63,805 nt of DNA from an uncultured Desulfuromonadales bacterium (lineage in GTDB: Bacteria > Desulfobacterota > Desulfuromonadia > Desulfuromonadales > Geopsychrobacteraceae). Below the pieces are notes generated by a model that did no database searches, was not told the DNA's origin, and worked only from the letters and a program-made list of their open reading frames with translations. Below, one piece after another: positions 54,507 to 63,805 of this stretch. The stretch covers positions 2,703-66,507 of the forward strand of contig CALZHQ010000038.1 in assembly GCA_945787295.1 (NCBI GenBank), in the 5' to 3' direction. A program made the position numbers and the translations under genes. Within the stretch, counting starts at the first letter, position 1. Every line of letters starts with the position of its first letter.

Positions 54507-57500
54507 TCAACCAACAGCACCACCCAGTTCGCACCAGCCATCGATCAGTGGGAAGTAGAGTGCGGTGCGGATGACCCGGTCCGGCTCTAATTCAAGCAAC
54601 AGTCGCTGGTAGCTCTGTAATTGACCACGGTACTGTTCTCGCTTATGGTTGAAGAAGGCTGATTCCGACTCCCCCGTCTTTGGCCTGCTGACTTTATAAT
54701 CGATCACCCAGCGCACGCCCTGCTCATCAACAAAAGTTCGATCGATGATTGCATGGGTCAATTGACCATCGATCACCCCGGTCAGCGCCAGCTCACAGGC
54801 CGACTCCAGGTGCTCGTCCAAAATCCAGCGCCCCTTTTCGCTGGCAAGGGTTTGCTCCACAGCCACCAGTGTTGCTTTGACTGCGGCTTCATGCTCACTG
54901 GCAGGGACACCCAAGGCAGCTAACTGCCTTGCAATGACCTGTTCACGCTGTTGTGCAGCAGTTGCCTGCCAGCGTTCCAGCCCCTGCTTGACCAGCAGTT
55001 CCAGAAGATGATGGACCAGGGTACCGATATGCCGTTGAGCTTGATTTTCCCAACCGGTAAACAGCAACTCATCATCAGCAAAAGATTCAGCATCCGACGC
55101 CCGACCGACCACGACCATTTCCGGCAAAGGAGCGGTCCGCAATTCCGGGGGCTGCCAGTCGAGCGGCAATCGCCGCAGCGGCAGCCGAAGTCGAACAGCC
55201 TCTGTCTCCAGAGCTGACACCGCTGTGGCACAGAACGGTGCTTCAACCACAGGCCAGAGGGTTTCCAGTAAGGAGCCCCGCTCCGGATTCAGTTCCCCCT
55301 GACTGTTTTCTTTCGCGTGGCCAAGCAGATGCAGCTGAGTTTTGGCCCGGGTCGCGGCCACATAAAGCAACCGGGCGGTTTCCAACTCCTGTTTCTCTTT
55401 TTCCAACTGTCCGATCAGTTTATAGATCGGATCCTGCTCACTGCCGTCCCGCGGTGCAATCGGAGCCAACAGCAAGCCGAAGTCGGGATGTTCCAGCCAG
55501 CGCAACAGAGGGCTGTCGGCACCGCGCGGCTTGCGCCCCAGACCGGGCAGGATCACCTGATCGAATTCGAGCCCTTTGGCCTTGTGAATCGTCATCACCT
55601 GCAGACGGCCGTCCGCCTCGGTGTCAGCCGCGGCAAACAGTTTACTCAAAGCTTGATCCAGGAGATCGAGAGAAGGCAAATCGCCGCCCTCTTCCAGCGA
55701 TTCGAGCAGTCCGAAGACCAGCCCTGCATTCTCCAGCCCTTCGTGGTCATAACAAGCCGCGCCGCCGAGCGCCAGCCAGCAGCCCTCAACCAGTTGACGC
55801 AGACCAAGTCGACCGCGCTTCTTCAAGCCGGCCTCGAGGATTGGCCAGACACGGGTAACCAGCTGTTGTCCCTCAGCAGAAAGAGTGCGAAGACGCACTG
55901 TGTCCTGCAACAGACTTGGCAGCGTGGCATAGGGCGCCTCATCGACCAGAGCATGGAGATCGCACAAGCTCAAGGCGGCCCACGGCGCGCGCAGAACCGA
56001 CAACCAGGCCAGCCGATCGGCGCGATGCAGCAGCGCCCGGGTCAAGGCCAGGATATCGAGCGCGACCGGCTGTTCGCCTAGCAGCTCGATATCCTGCGCT
56101 TGGTATGAAATGCCCTGTTGCCGCAGCAAACCCAGGATTTGCGGCAGATGGGTCCGGCTGCGGACCAGGATTGCCACACTCTGCTTGGAATCTTCGGCAC
56201 GCGCTAACTCAAGCAGCTGCAGAACTGTTTCCGCCTCGGCGGCATCATCACGACCGTTAAACGGATGTAACTGACAAGCGACATTATCCAGTAACGGGTG
56301 CACTGCTTCGGCAACCGCCAACGGGACCGCCCCACTCGCTTCATCAACCCTGGCCGGGAAGATTCCGGCGAAACTGTGGTTGACCCAATCGACGATCCCT
56401 TGCTGTGAGCGAAAATTACAGCGCAACTGTAAAGGTTCAAGTTGTGGTCCAGACGTTCCTAAACGACCACCGAAGGTACGCAAAAACAGCCCCACTTCCG
56501 CTTCGCGGAACCGATAGATCGACTGCATCGGATCGCCAACCAGAAACAGCGTCCGACCATCAGCAGCTTGCCAGCCTGAGGTCAGGGTCTCCAGTAGCTG
56601 ATACTGCAGCCAGGACGTATCCTGAAACTCATCGACCAGAATATGCTCCAGTTGGCAGTCCAGTTTGAGCAACAGGTCACTCGGATTCTCGGCACTCCGT
56701 AACGCGTCCCGGGCTTGCAAGGCAATGCCGGCGAAATCGGCCTTCCCCTCACCACGGAACGCCAGCCATAACTCCGCCACCAGCAGCGGCAGCAATTCAA
56801 TCAAATCCTGCAGCACCTGCCACTGTTCTGAAGGGTAATGAGCAGCAGGCAGTTCGCGACAACGGACCAGTCCACGAACAAACTCTGAATGATCTTCCAG
56901 AGTCGATAAAAGCGTTTGCATCCGCTGTTTGGCTTCGGCACTGTCAGCCCCGGTGGGGAAACCACAGTTTTTGTTCACACCACGCGGTTTACGCAACTCG
57001 CCCTTGCCAGTAAGCAGAAGGTCAGCCAGCCCCTGCCAGAGCGGCAGGTGTTCGACTTCTGCCTTTGGCCACCAATCAAGATCCGTCAAGGCCAACAGCG
57101 GGCGATCTCCTTGATCCCAAAGTTGGCTGGCAGCGTTACGCCCGCAGAATAGCAACTCCTCCAGCAATAACTGGGGAGTATATTCTGTAAGGTTAAGCAA
57201 CTGGCTCTGAACCAGCTCCGCCAACCCTTTTTCCAGCAAAGCACGCGAATCACTTCCCTTGATCCCGAGCAGATGCCGCAACCACTGATCTCGCTTACGC
57301 AGCATCTCCACCAACATCTGCTGCAACCGTTCCATTCGATTGTCCAGGTGTGCCAGCAAACGAGCAATCTGCTCACTCCCCGGCTGTTCCCTGTCCAATC
57401 GGGCCAAAAGATTTTCCGCCGCCTGCAGATAGAGAGGATCGGCATCCTCCGCCAATTCGGGGACTCCACCGAAACGGCTTAACCAGGGCATTTTATTGAC

Positions 57501-57884
57501 CAGTCCGGCGTTGAAACTGTCGATGGTCTGAATCGAAAGCAGGGCCGGGTTCTGCAGCAATTCCCACTGCTGTTTACGATCCTGCTCAAGAACTTGACTG
57601 GCCAAATTCCAGGTCAACTGTTTATGTGCTTCTTGCGGACACTCTCCCTGTGCAGCTTCCAGTGCCTCGAGTAACCGGCAGCGCATTTCAGCGGCGGCTT
57701 TACGGGTAAAGGTAATGGCCAGAACCTGCTGCGGCCGATCAACGCTGCCGAGCAGCGCAAGAAAACGTTGAATAAGCAATTCAGTTTTCCCCGAACCGGC
57801 CGGGGCCTGAACAATAAAGGAACGGCTCGGATCGATCACAGCCCTGCGCTGTGCTTGATCAGCAATCGGTACTGGTGCGCTCAT
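54507..57884 (-). CDS. AddA-like UvrD helicase with nuclease domain
   Basis: 1125 residues. SF1A helicase motifs: APAGSGKT (27-34), ITFTRKAAAEMR, VDEFQDTSWLQ, VGDPMQSIYRFREAE, MTIHKAKGLEFD, VAATRAK. A C-terminal PD-(D/E)XK nuclease shows GVIDGQ...WVIDYKVSRP near 1045-1065. It acts in double-strand break resection with the gene upstream. The frame reaches 57953, but ATG at 57884 has GAGGAG upstream and overlaps the nuclease-partner stop by 4 nt. Confidence 0.9.
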   Translation of the reverse strand: MSAPVPIADQAQRRAVIDPSRSFIVQAPAGSGKTELLIQRFLALLGSVDRPQQVLAITFTRKAAAEMRCRLLEALEAAQGECPQEAHKQLTWNLASQVLEQDRKQQWELLQNPALLSIQTIDSFNAGLVNKMPWLSRFGGVPELAEDADPLYLQAAENLLARLDREQPGSEQIARLLAHLDNRMERLQQMLVEMLRKRDQWLRHLLGIKGSDSRALLEKGLAELVQSQLLNLTEYTPQLLLEELLFCGRNAASQLWDQGDRPLLALTDLDWWPKAEVEHLPLWQGLADLLLTGKGELRKPRGVNKNCGFPTGADSAEAKQRMQTLLSTLEDHSEFVRGLVRCRELPAAHYPSEQWQVLQDLIELLPLLVAELWLAFRGEGKADFAGIALQARDALRSAENPSDLLLKLDCQLEHILVDEFQDTSWLQYQLLETLTSGWQAADGRTLFLVGDPMQSIYRFREAEVGLFLRTFGGRLGTSGPQLEPLQLRCNFRSQQGIVDWVNHSFAGIFPARVDEASGAVPLAVAEAVHPLLDNVACQLHPFNGRDDAAEAETVLQLLELARAEDSKQSVAILVRSRTHLPQILGLLRQQGISYQAQDIELLGEQPVALDILALTRALLHRADRLAWLSVLRAPWAALSLCDLHALVDEAPYATLPSLLQDTVRLRTLSAEGQQLVTRVWPILEAGLKKRGRLGLRQLVEGCWLALGGAACYDHEGLENAGLVFGLLESLEEGGDLPSLDLLDQALSKLFAAADTEADGRLQVMTIHKAKGLEFDQVILPGLGRKPRGADSPLLRWLEHPDFGLLLAPIAPRDGSEQDPIYKLIGQLEKEKQELETARLLYVAATRAKTQLHLLGHAKENSQGELNPERGSLLETLWPVVEAPFCATAVSALETEAVRLRLPLRRLPLDWQPPELRTAPLPEMVVVGRASDAESFADDELLFTGWENQAQRHIGTLVHHLLELLVKQGLERWQATAAQQREQVIARQLAALGVPASEHEAAVKATLVAVEQTLASEKGRWILDEHLESACELALTGVIDGQLTHAIIDRTFVDEQGVRWVIDYKVSRPKTGESESAFFNHKREQYRGQLQSYQRLLLELEPDRVIRTALYFPLIDGWCELGGAVG

Positions 57885-60547
57885 GACTGCGTCTCCTCGC
57901 TGGCTGTACCCAGCTGTGCTTCGGAAATCCGGCATAGACCAGCAAGGTCGCAAAACCGGCAGGCGATCTCCACATCGACCGGATCAACGGTCGCTTTACC
58001 GGCGACGAAGTCACCAGCCAACTGTACCAGTTGCTCTCGCCAGTATTCGATAACCTGCGGCCAGCCGGACAGACCCAGCTTCTGAGCCGGTTTGCTGCCG
58101 GCAACGCCCGGTACCTTCGGCAACAAGCCATCTTCACGGGCAACGCCAATCAGCCGACAATCGCCGCGGCGTACCTGGGCAAAGGCCACTCCGTCAGCGG
58201 GTTGCTGGTCACTGGCGATCGCATAGATCGGCAGCTGCGGTTCCAGCAGCCGTTCAGCGAGCAGATTATCCACTTTCACCAGCCCGGTTTTATAGTCGAG
58301 AATGACCCGACTCCCGTCCTCCAGTTGATCGATACGATCGACAAAGGTTCTGATTTTCAGCGGTCCGATCTGTTCGAAATGCTCCTGCTCCATTTCCGCA
58401 ACGGTAAAAGGGCTTCGCTGCTCTTCAATTTCGCTCAGCCATTCGTTCACCAACGCCTGTAAACGGTTCGCTTCAATTTCCAGCAGTTTGCGCGGTGGCT
58501 TTCCCTGCTCAGAAAAATAGTCCATCAGCGCCCGTTCGACCTGTTCTGCAATTAAATCACTACGGCGGCTGCCTGTTAATGCCAGCAACTGGTCCTGACT
58601 GCGAACCCGGCCCCAGAAAAGTTCCAGCACCTTATGCAGCAGGTTGCCTCGGGTCATCGGATCGAGGCCTGGCTGCGCCGGATCAAAATCTTTCCCACGC
58701 AAACGGAAATGGGCAAAAGCCCGGAATGGGCAGAGTGCCTGATCTTTGAGAATTGCTGTTCCACCTTCTCCCCGTTCGGCAGCCAGCGCTGGGCCCTGAA
58801 TATCATGCAGTTCCAATAAACCCGGGGCCATCGAAGCTTGCTGAGTCAGCGCATCCTGCCGTACGGAAAAGTCCGGATCAGACTCCGGCAGGTCACGAAT
58901 CAAGGGGCTGGGGCGCAAATCACAGTCCCCGCTGCGCTGCGGGTAGCTGATAATGATGTTACAGCTGGCCGCTTTAAGTCGTTGCAATACATTGCGGGCA
59001 AACAGCAATTCCCGCTCGGCGCTGGCATGCGGCATCCCCTTTTCTACCTGCAAACCGATCGGCAAAAAGGGATTCGGCCGAGTGGCAGCCGGAAAGCGCT
59101 CCTCGTTGAGTCCCATCACCCAGAGATGCTCGAACACCAGTCCCGCCGATTCCAGCAGACCGACCACCTGCACAGGACCGGTCGCTGCTTCCAGCTGAAA
59201 CTCGGTTTCTCCAGCCAGCCGGCGCAGCAGCCCGAGAGCCTGGCCACGATCGAGCGGCGGCGAAACCGAGTCGAGAGAAGCGAACCCTGGCAACAGTTTT
59301 TCCTGCCAGGCTTTGACCATCTGATATTCGCTGCTCGCCAGGCTCCGCTCCCCCGGCCAACCGACCGCTTGTAACTGCTGTGAAAAACGTCCCGCCCAGG
59401 CGCCAGGCAGTAAACGTTCTCGCCCCTCGAGCCCCTTGATAAGGGTCGAAAAAATCCTGGCGGCCTGGTCCGCACGATTCTCTTGGGCGGCTTGCTCAAG
59501 CAATTTTTTAAGGCCGATCCGTTGTTGGCGGAAAGACCGCAAGCGGCTATCGAGCAGTGCTCGTTTATCGGCTTCACTCTGACTGCCACCCAGATAAGGC
59601 GTTCGCAACAGATAACTGGCTTGTTCAATACTCAACCTGTATCCGGCACCGAGTATTTCCAGGGCGGCATGCACCGGCCCCTGTTCCAGCAAAGGTGCGC
59701 CCAGCGACAAACTGAAAGCGGCATCTTCATCCTGCAGTTGCAGATCAGCGGCCGGGTCGATTTGCTGCCGAAAAACCCGTTCAATCTCCTTACGCCGAGC
59801 CTGGAGATCGGGAACGACAACCCCGACAGAGGTTGCTCCCTGCTCCAACAATCCTCGCGCCCAGCGGGCCGCCAGTACAACTTCCTGCTGTGGATCGGGA
59901 CAGGGGTAACGGCCGATAGTGGCATGTGGATCGACGCTGGCATTTAACTCGACCAGCTTGCCGCCAGCCTGCTCAACAACCTGGCGAAGCCCTTCCAGTT
60001 CGGGGGACCACTGATCGAAACCGACAATCAACACGTCTGCGGGAAGCGCCAATCTTCCTTCTGACATGGCCGCATAGATCCGTTTCGGCAGCTCGGCTCG
60101 ATCGAGCCAATGGTGTTCTTCACATTCCCGCAGATAAGCATCTTGCCAGCATCGGAAAACCCGCTGATCCTCGGTTAACGGATAATCAGCCAATTGACAG
60201 TCGTAAGCGACCGAGCACTGATGTGCTTCCTGGACCTTGCGGGCCGTAGCAGCAAGTTGCAATAGTTCGAGCTCACTGCCAGCGGATTCCTTTTCGAGCA
60301 ACTGTTCCCAGAGTCGCAGAGCGGAAATCCCTTCCAACAACCGCCACGATTCGCCCAAATCAGCAAGATTGCGATGCAACCAGCCATCAAAACTGATGAT
60401 CTGCGGTGTCTGCCAGACCGACTCGCCCCCAGCCTGCATCTGCTGATCGAACGCGGCAACCAGATGCCGCGCCAGGCGTTTATTAGCCGTCAGTACCAGG
60501 GCACCAGATTCGGCGGCAGCGATTATTGTTCGTTGAAAATCGGTCAA
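57881..60547 (-). CDS. AddB-like PD-(D/E)XK nuclease
   Basis: 888 residues. An inactivated helicase-like N-terminal part (LVLTANKRLARHL in place of a true Walker A) precedes a C-terminal RecB-type nuclease: ALCPFRAFAHFRL near 606, RVILDYKTG near 750, and CRFCDLAGLC near 866. The four cysteines (one plus C-x2-C-x5-C) fit the 4Fe-4S clasp of AddB. Start is TTG at 60547 after GGAGG, beginning TDFQRTIIAA; the longer frame to 60691 overlaps glpD. Confidence 0.87.
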   Translation of the reverse strand: MTDFQRTIIAAAESGALVLTANKRLARHLVAAFDQQMQAGGESVWQTPQIISFDGWLHRNLADLGESWRLLEGISALRLWEQLLEKESAGSELELLQLAATARKVQEAHQCSVAYDCQLADYPLTEDQRVFRCWQDAYLRECEEHHWLDRAELPKRIYAAMSEGRLALPADVLIVGFDQWSPELEGLRQVVEQAGGKLVELNASVDPHATIGRYPCPDPQQEVVLAARWARGLLEQGATSVGVVVPDLQARRKEIERVFRQQIDPAADLQLQDEDAAFSLSLGAPLLEQGPVHAALEILGAGYRLSIEQASYLLRTPYLGGSQSEADKRALLDSRLRSFRQQRIGLKKLLEQAAQENRADQAARIFSTLIKGLEGRERLLPGAWAGRFSQQLQAVGWPGERSLASSEYQMVKAWQEKLLPGFASLDSVSPPLDRGQALGLLRRLAGETEFQLEAATGPVQVVGLLESAGLVFEHLWVMGLNEERFPAATRPNPFLPIGLQVEKGMPHASAERELLFARNVLQRLKAASCNIIISYPQRSGDCDLRPSPLIRDLPESDPDFSVRQDALTQQASMAPGLLELHDIQGPALAAERGEGGTAILKDQALCPFRAFAHFRLRGKDFDPAQPGLDPMTRGNLLHKVLELFWGRVRSQDQLLALTGSRRSDLIAEQVERALMDYFSEQGKPPRKLLEIEANRLQALVNEWLSEIEEQRSPFTVAEMEQEHFEQIGPLKIRTFVDRIDQLEDGSRVILDYKTGLVKVDNLLAERLLEPQLPIYAIASDQQPADGVAFAQVRRGDCRLIGVAREDGLLPKVPGVAGSKPAQKLGLSGWPQVIEYWREQLVQLAGDFVAGKATVDPVDVEIACRFCDLAGLCRISEAQLGTASEETQS

Positions 60548-60614
60548 GGAAATCCTCCGAAGAATGGGGCAATCATATGTTGCTAAGTCTAAGGCAGCGG
60601 ATTGACAAAATAAG

Positions 60615-62231
60615 TCACAGTGCCACGGTAAGACGTTTTTCGAGCAACTGCTGTTCATCAGCAACCCGTTGAACACTCCAGCACATTTCACTCGTCATCA
60701 ACTGCAGAATTCTTGGTGCGGCCTGTTTTGCGAGATCATTATCCAAAAGCGCCAGCGGCAGCCGACGAGCTAGAACATCTATCGCTCTTTCAGCCAGTTC
60801 GTAGCGGCAGGCGTAGATCACCTCGGCTTCAATGCAAGGCAGTCCATCACATAAGCTGTCCGCGAACCCTGTTTCAGCAATCCTGGCCACTCCAGCGGCA
60901 TGGCTGCCGTAATTCGCGTGCAAGCAGCGAGCAATCTTTTCCTCGAGTTGAAATTCAGCACATAACTGCCGCCAGTCGTTCGGTTGCCAGCCTTCAGCTC
61001 CGCGGACTTTCAGGTTGGAAGTCTGACATGCATTAGACTTGAAGGACTTTCTGGCCACCACGCGATCAACCAGCTTTTCGGCCATCCGACGATAGCTGGT
61101 CCACTTGCCACCAACAATGCTGAACAATCCGGATGCCGATTCTTCGATAACAAAATCACGTAAAATCCGGGCACTGTCATGGGCCTTGGGATCATGTACC
61201 AAGGGACGCAACCCGGACCACCTGGCAGTGACGTTCTCCCGCTTCGGTAGCGGGTCGAGAACTTTCTCCAGATGCCGCAGCAAATAATCGACATCCTCAT
61301 CCGCAACCGGCGGATGCTCCTGTAATGCAGCGGGCTGTTCAGTCGTACCGACCAGACAGCGCCCCTGCCAGGGCAAGACGAACAACACCCGGTCATCTTC
61401 GGTCTCCGTAACCAACAAACCGGCTTTCGGAGGTGGATAACTGGTATCGAGCAGGATGTGAATTCCGGAACTGAGCGACAACAACGGCGCGGTCGAAGCG
61501 TCATCCAGGTGTCGTAATTGATCGGCAAACGGACCGGTCGCGTTGACAATGGCCTTCGCCTGTACTGAAAACTGCTCACCACTGATCCGATCTTCGAGCA
61601 GGGCTCCGGACAATTGGCCATCAACTTTCAGCAACTCAACAGCGGCAAGATGGTTTACCACCAGGGCACCCTGCTCGGCAGCACTCAAAGCCAATGACAA
61701 CGCCATCCGGCTGTCATTGAACTGTCCGTCGTAGTAGCGAATCCCACCCTTCAAGCCCTGCGGTTGCAAGAGCGGAAATTCGTCGAGGGTTCTTTCCGCC
61801 GAACAAAAACCGCTCGGCCCCAAACTGTGAGATCCGGAAAGCTGATCGTATAGTTTCAATCCGAGCCAGACGTATGGCAGTTGACTCCAGCGATAGACGG
61901 GAGATATCAGTGGCAGCGGATGGGAAAGATGTGGCGCATTACGCAAAAAATAGAACCGCTCGTGCAGCCCTTCTTTAACCAGCTGATATTGTTCGCGGTC
62001 CAGATGTTTGACCGCCATTTCCAGGTAACGAACACCGCCATGCACTAGCTTACTGCTCCGGCCGCTGGTCCCTTCGGCAAAATCGTTCTGTTCAACCAGC
62101 ACCACCGACAAACCACGACTGGCCGCATCAAGCGCAACTCCACAGCCGGTCGCGCCACCGCCGATGACCAGCAGCTCGCATTGGGGCAGTTGCTTTATCT
62201 GTTGCAGGATTTCTGTTCGCTTCATAGGCAT
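60615..62231 (-). CDS. glpD: Aerobic-type glycerol-3-phosphate dehydrogenase
   Basis: FAD enzyme oxidising glycerol 3-phosphate to DHAP and passing electrons to quinone, 538 residues. Seen: VIGGGATGCGVALDAASRG, GTSGRSSKLVHGGVRYLE, NATGPFADQLR, GGKWTSYRRMAE. No good Shine-Dalgarno; ATG at 62225 two codons later is equally possible. Divergent from glpK, giving a glycerol-use pair. Confidence 0.96.
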   Translation of the reverse strand: MPMKRTEILQQIKQLPQCELLVIGGGATGCGVALDAASRGLSVVLVEQNDFAEGTSGRSSKLVHGGVRYLEMAVKHLDREQYQLVKEGLHERFYFLRNAPHLSHPLPLISPVYRWSQLPYVWLGLKLYDQLSGSHSLGPSGFCSAERTLDEFPLLQPQGLKGGIRYYDGQFNDSRMALSLALSAAEQGALVVNHLAAVELLKVDGQLSGALLEDRISGEQFSVQAKAIVNATGPFADQLRHLDDASTAPLLSLSSGIHILLDTSYPPPKAGLLVTETEDDRVLFVLPWQGRCLVGTTEQPAALQEHPPVADEDVDYLLRHLEKVLDPLPKRENVTARWSGLRPLVHDPKAHDSARILRDFVIEESASGLFSIVGGKWTSYRRMAEKLVDRVVARKSFKSNACQTSNLKVRGAEGWQPNDWRQLCAEFQLEEKIARCLHANYGSHAAGVARIAETGFADSLCDGLPCIEAEVIYACRYELAERAIDVLARRLPLALLDNDLAKQAAPRILQLMTSEMCWSVQRVADEQQLLEKRLTVAL

Positions 62232-62254
62232 CCGGGGGAAATTAGATTTGCTAT

Positions 62255-62262
62255 AGTATACT
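62255..62262. promoter_or_regulatory. Overlapping divergent -10 boxes, glpD-glpK
   Basis: AGTATACT is palindromic and gives TATACT on each strand (62257-62262 plus, 62255-62260 minus) in the 88-bp spacer. No good -35 is seen for either, which would suit an activated or low-level promoter. Confidence 0.4.
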
Positions 62263-62319
62263 CACTGACTTAAAGATCCGACAGAGATTTTCTCCAGTTG
62301 CTTATTTCAGGAGTTGAGC

Positions 62320-63805
62320 ATGAACAATCAGCCGCTGATCCTTGCGATCGATCAAGGGACCACCAGCAGTCGGGCCATCGTTTTCGACCTTGCCGGCCAA
62401 GCAGTCAGTATTGCTCAGCAGGAATTCCGGCAGATTTTTCCGACTGATGGCTGGGTCGAACATGATCCGCAGGAAATCTGGCAATCCACCCTACAGGTTT
62501 GTCGTCAAGCGATCAGGGAAGCCAAGACAAGTGGCGAAGTCGTTTGCATCGGCATCACCAATCAACGCGAAACAACCGTCTTGTGGGATCGGCAAACCGG
62601 CAAAACGGTCGGCAATGCCATTGTCTGGCAGGATCGGCGCACCGCTGATTTCTGTCAGCAGTTGAAAAAAGCTAACCAAGAGGCCGCCGTCAGTGACAAA
62701 ACCGGCCTGCTGCTCGACCCCTATTTTTCTGCCACCAAACTGAGCTGGATGCTTGATCAAGACAGTTCGATCCGCACCGCTGCAGAGCAGGGGAAACTGG
62801 CGTTCGGCACCATCGACAGTTTCCTGCTCTGGAATTTGACCGGCGGAAAGGTCCACGCCACCGATGCCACCAATGCGTCCCGGACCATGCTCTACAATAT
62901 CCACGACAATTGTTGGGATGATGATTTGCTGCAACTGTTCAAAGTCCCTGCCGCGATCCTCCCAGAAGTGAAAGATTGTGCTGCTGACTTCGGCAGCACA
63001 ACGAAAGGCCTGTTTGAAAAACCAATTCCGATTGGCGGTATCGCCGGTGACCAGCAGGCTGCGACCATCGGCCAGGCCTGTTTCCACAAAGGAATGGTCA
63101 AAAGCACCTATGGAACCGGCTGCTTCGCTCTGCTTAACACCGGCAACAAAGTGGTTAAATCGAACAATCGTCTGTTATCGACCATCGCCTATCGGATCAA
63201 CGGCGAAACGACCTACGCCCTGGAAGGGAGTATCTTTATTGCCGGGGCAGCGGTGCAGTGGTTGCGCGATGGTATTAAACTGATCGGTTCGGCAACAGAA
63301 ACTGAAGCGCTGGCCAAAAGCATCGATTCGAACCAGGGAGTTTATCTGGTGCCAGCCTTTACCGGTCTGGGTGCTCCTCATTGGAATCCGCACGCCCGCG
63401 GAGCGATTTTCGGCCTGACTCGCGATACCGGCATAGCCGAGATCGTCCGGGCGACCCTGGAATCAGTCTGTTACCAGACCAACGATCTGATTCAATCGAT
63501 GAGTGCCGACGGAGGTTTGCCGCTGGCCGCCTTACGCGTCGACGGCGGCATGGTCAATAATGACTGGCTGCTGCAATTCCTCGCCGACCTGATCGACCTG
63601 CCGGTACAGCGGCCGGCGACGACCGAAACAACTGCTCTCGGCGCAGCATTTCTCGCTGGTTTACATACGGGACTATTCAATTCGTTTGCGGATCTGGAAA
63701 ATCGGTGGCAGCAGCAGGCTGAGTTCAATCCGAAGATGGAGCGGAGTAAAAGACAGAAACTTATACAAGGATGGGACTTGTCGATCAAAAAAGTCTTGAC
63801 CGACC
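62320..63805 (+). CDS. glpK: Glycerol kinase (3' end outside window)
   Basis: Phosphorylates glycerol to glycerol 3-phosphate. About 495 codons are present, so only a few C-terminal residues are missing. Seen: [59 protein letters not shown] and [14 protein letters not shown] precedes the ATG. The frame is open to the window edge with no stop. Confidence 0.96.
   Translation, partial: MNNQPLILAIDQGTTSSRAIVFDLAGQAVSIAQQEFRQIFPTDGWVEHDPQEIWQSTLQVCRQAIREAKTSGEVVCIGITNQRETTVLWDRQTGKTVGNAIVWQDRRTADFCQQLKKANQEAAVSDKTGLLLDPYFSATKLSWMLDQDSSIRTAAEQGKLAFGTIDSFLLWNLTGGKVHATDATNASRTMLYNIHDNCWDDDLLQLFKVPAAILPEVKDCAADFGSTTKGLFEKPIPIGGIAGDQQAATIGQACFHKGMVKSTYGTGCFALLNTGNKVVKSNNRLLSTIAYRINGETTYALEGSIFIAGAAVQWLRDGIKLIGSATETEALAKSIDSNQGVYLVPAFTGLGAPHWNPHARGAIFGLTRDTGIAEIVRATLESVCYQTNDLIQSMSADGGLPLAALRVDGGMVNNDWLLQFLADLIDLPVQRPATTETTALGAAFLAGLHTGLFNSFADLENRWQQQAEFNPKMERSKRQKLIQGWDLSIKKVLTD

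Noticed and set aside
1..63805. CRISPR arrays, prophage genes, rRNA genes
   Set aside because: No regularly spaced repeats, phage structural genes or rRNA signatures found; the only stable RNA gene seen is tRNA-Val.

Overview
The window looks like a chromosomal core segment of a Gram-negative anaerobe of the Desulfuromonadales (Geobacter/Pelobacter/Desulfuromonas relatives). This is inferred from gene content and order, not from a database search. Pointers are the outer-membrane assembly gene lptE, the run DUF177-rpmF-plsX-fabHDG-acpP-fabF-rpiB-glyA-nrdR-ribD-ribE-ribBA-ribH-nusB-hom, a chemosensory cluster with PATAN and HEAT proteins, a TatD/radical-SAM fusion and an apparent selenoprotein. 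GTG and TTG starts are frequent. Most long reading frames opposite real genes are codon-bias shadows.

Layout. 1-2106 (minus): thrS behind a tRNA-Val(GAC) gene with promoter and terminator. 2318-4174 (plus): long-chain acyl-CoA ligase. 4244-18790 (minus): a long gene string running from a sigma70-type promoter at about 18790 through DUF177, L32, phospholipid and fatty-acid synthesis, rpiB, glyA, dCMP deaminase and nrdR, then riboflavin synthesis, nusB and hom. A 165-bp foldback element sits between nrdR and ribD and supplies the nrdR stop codon. 18972-22370: mazG, fxsA, murJ, rpsT. 22369-26836 (minus): holA, lptE, leuS, infA. 26938-38258 (minus): a chemosensory operon with CheA, two CheW, CheR, CheB, three CheY-like regulators, an ExeA-type AAA ATPase, a zinc-ribbon/receiver protein, a HEAT-repeat protein and a PATAN (DUF4388) protein, but no chemoreceptor. 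38388-41299 (minus): rnc-era-der. 41530-48705 (plus): tmk, holB, ricT-like PSP1 gene, metG, tatD-radical SAM fusion, glutathione reductase. 48813-54420: ferritin-like protein, AsmA-like protein, a retropepsin-like gene without its active site, a selenocysteine glutaredoxin, a DUF815 ATPase and a GFA-family protein. 54507-60547 (minus): AddAB-like helicase/nuclease pair. 60615-63805: divergent glpD and glpK; glpK runs off the window.

Main points for a second look: (1) an exported glutaredoxin at 52646-52996 has an in-frame TGA at the position of the first active-site Cys, followed by a SECIS-like hairpin, so ordinary ORF calling misses it; (2) Der lacks the P-loop of its second GTPase domain through a clean in-frame loss of seven residues; (3) a RimK-associated retropepsin homologue has lost its D-T-G motif; (4) the chemosensory cluster has unusual accessory proteins and no receptor; (5) a foldback, MITE-like element ends inside the nrdR stop codon; (6) intrinsic terminators repeatedly stand 12-30 nt in front of start codons (thrS, ribD, glyA, tatD).
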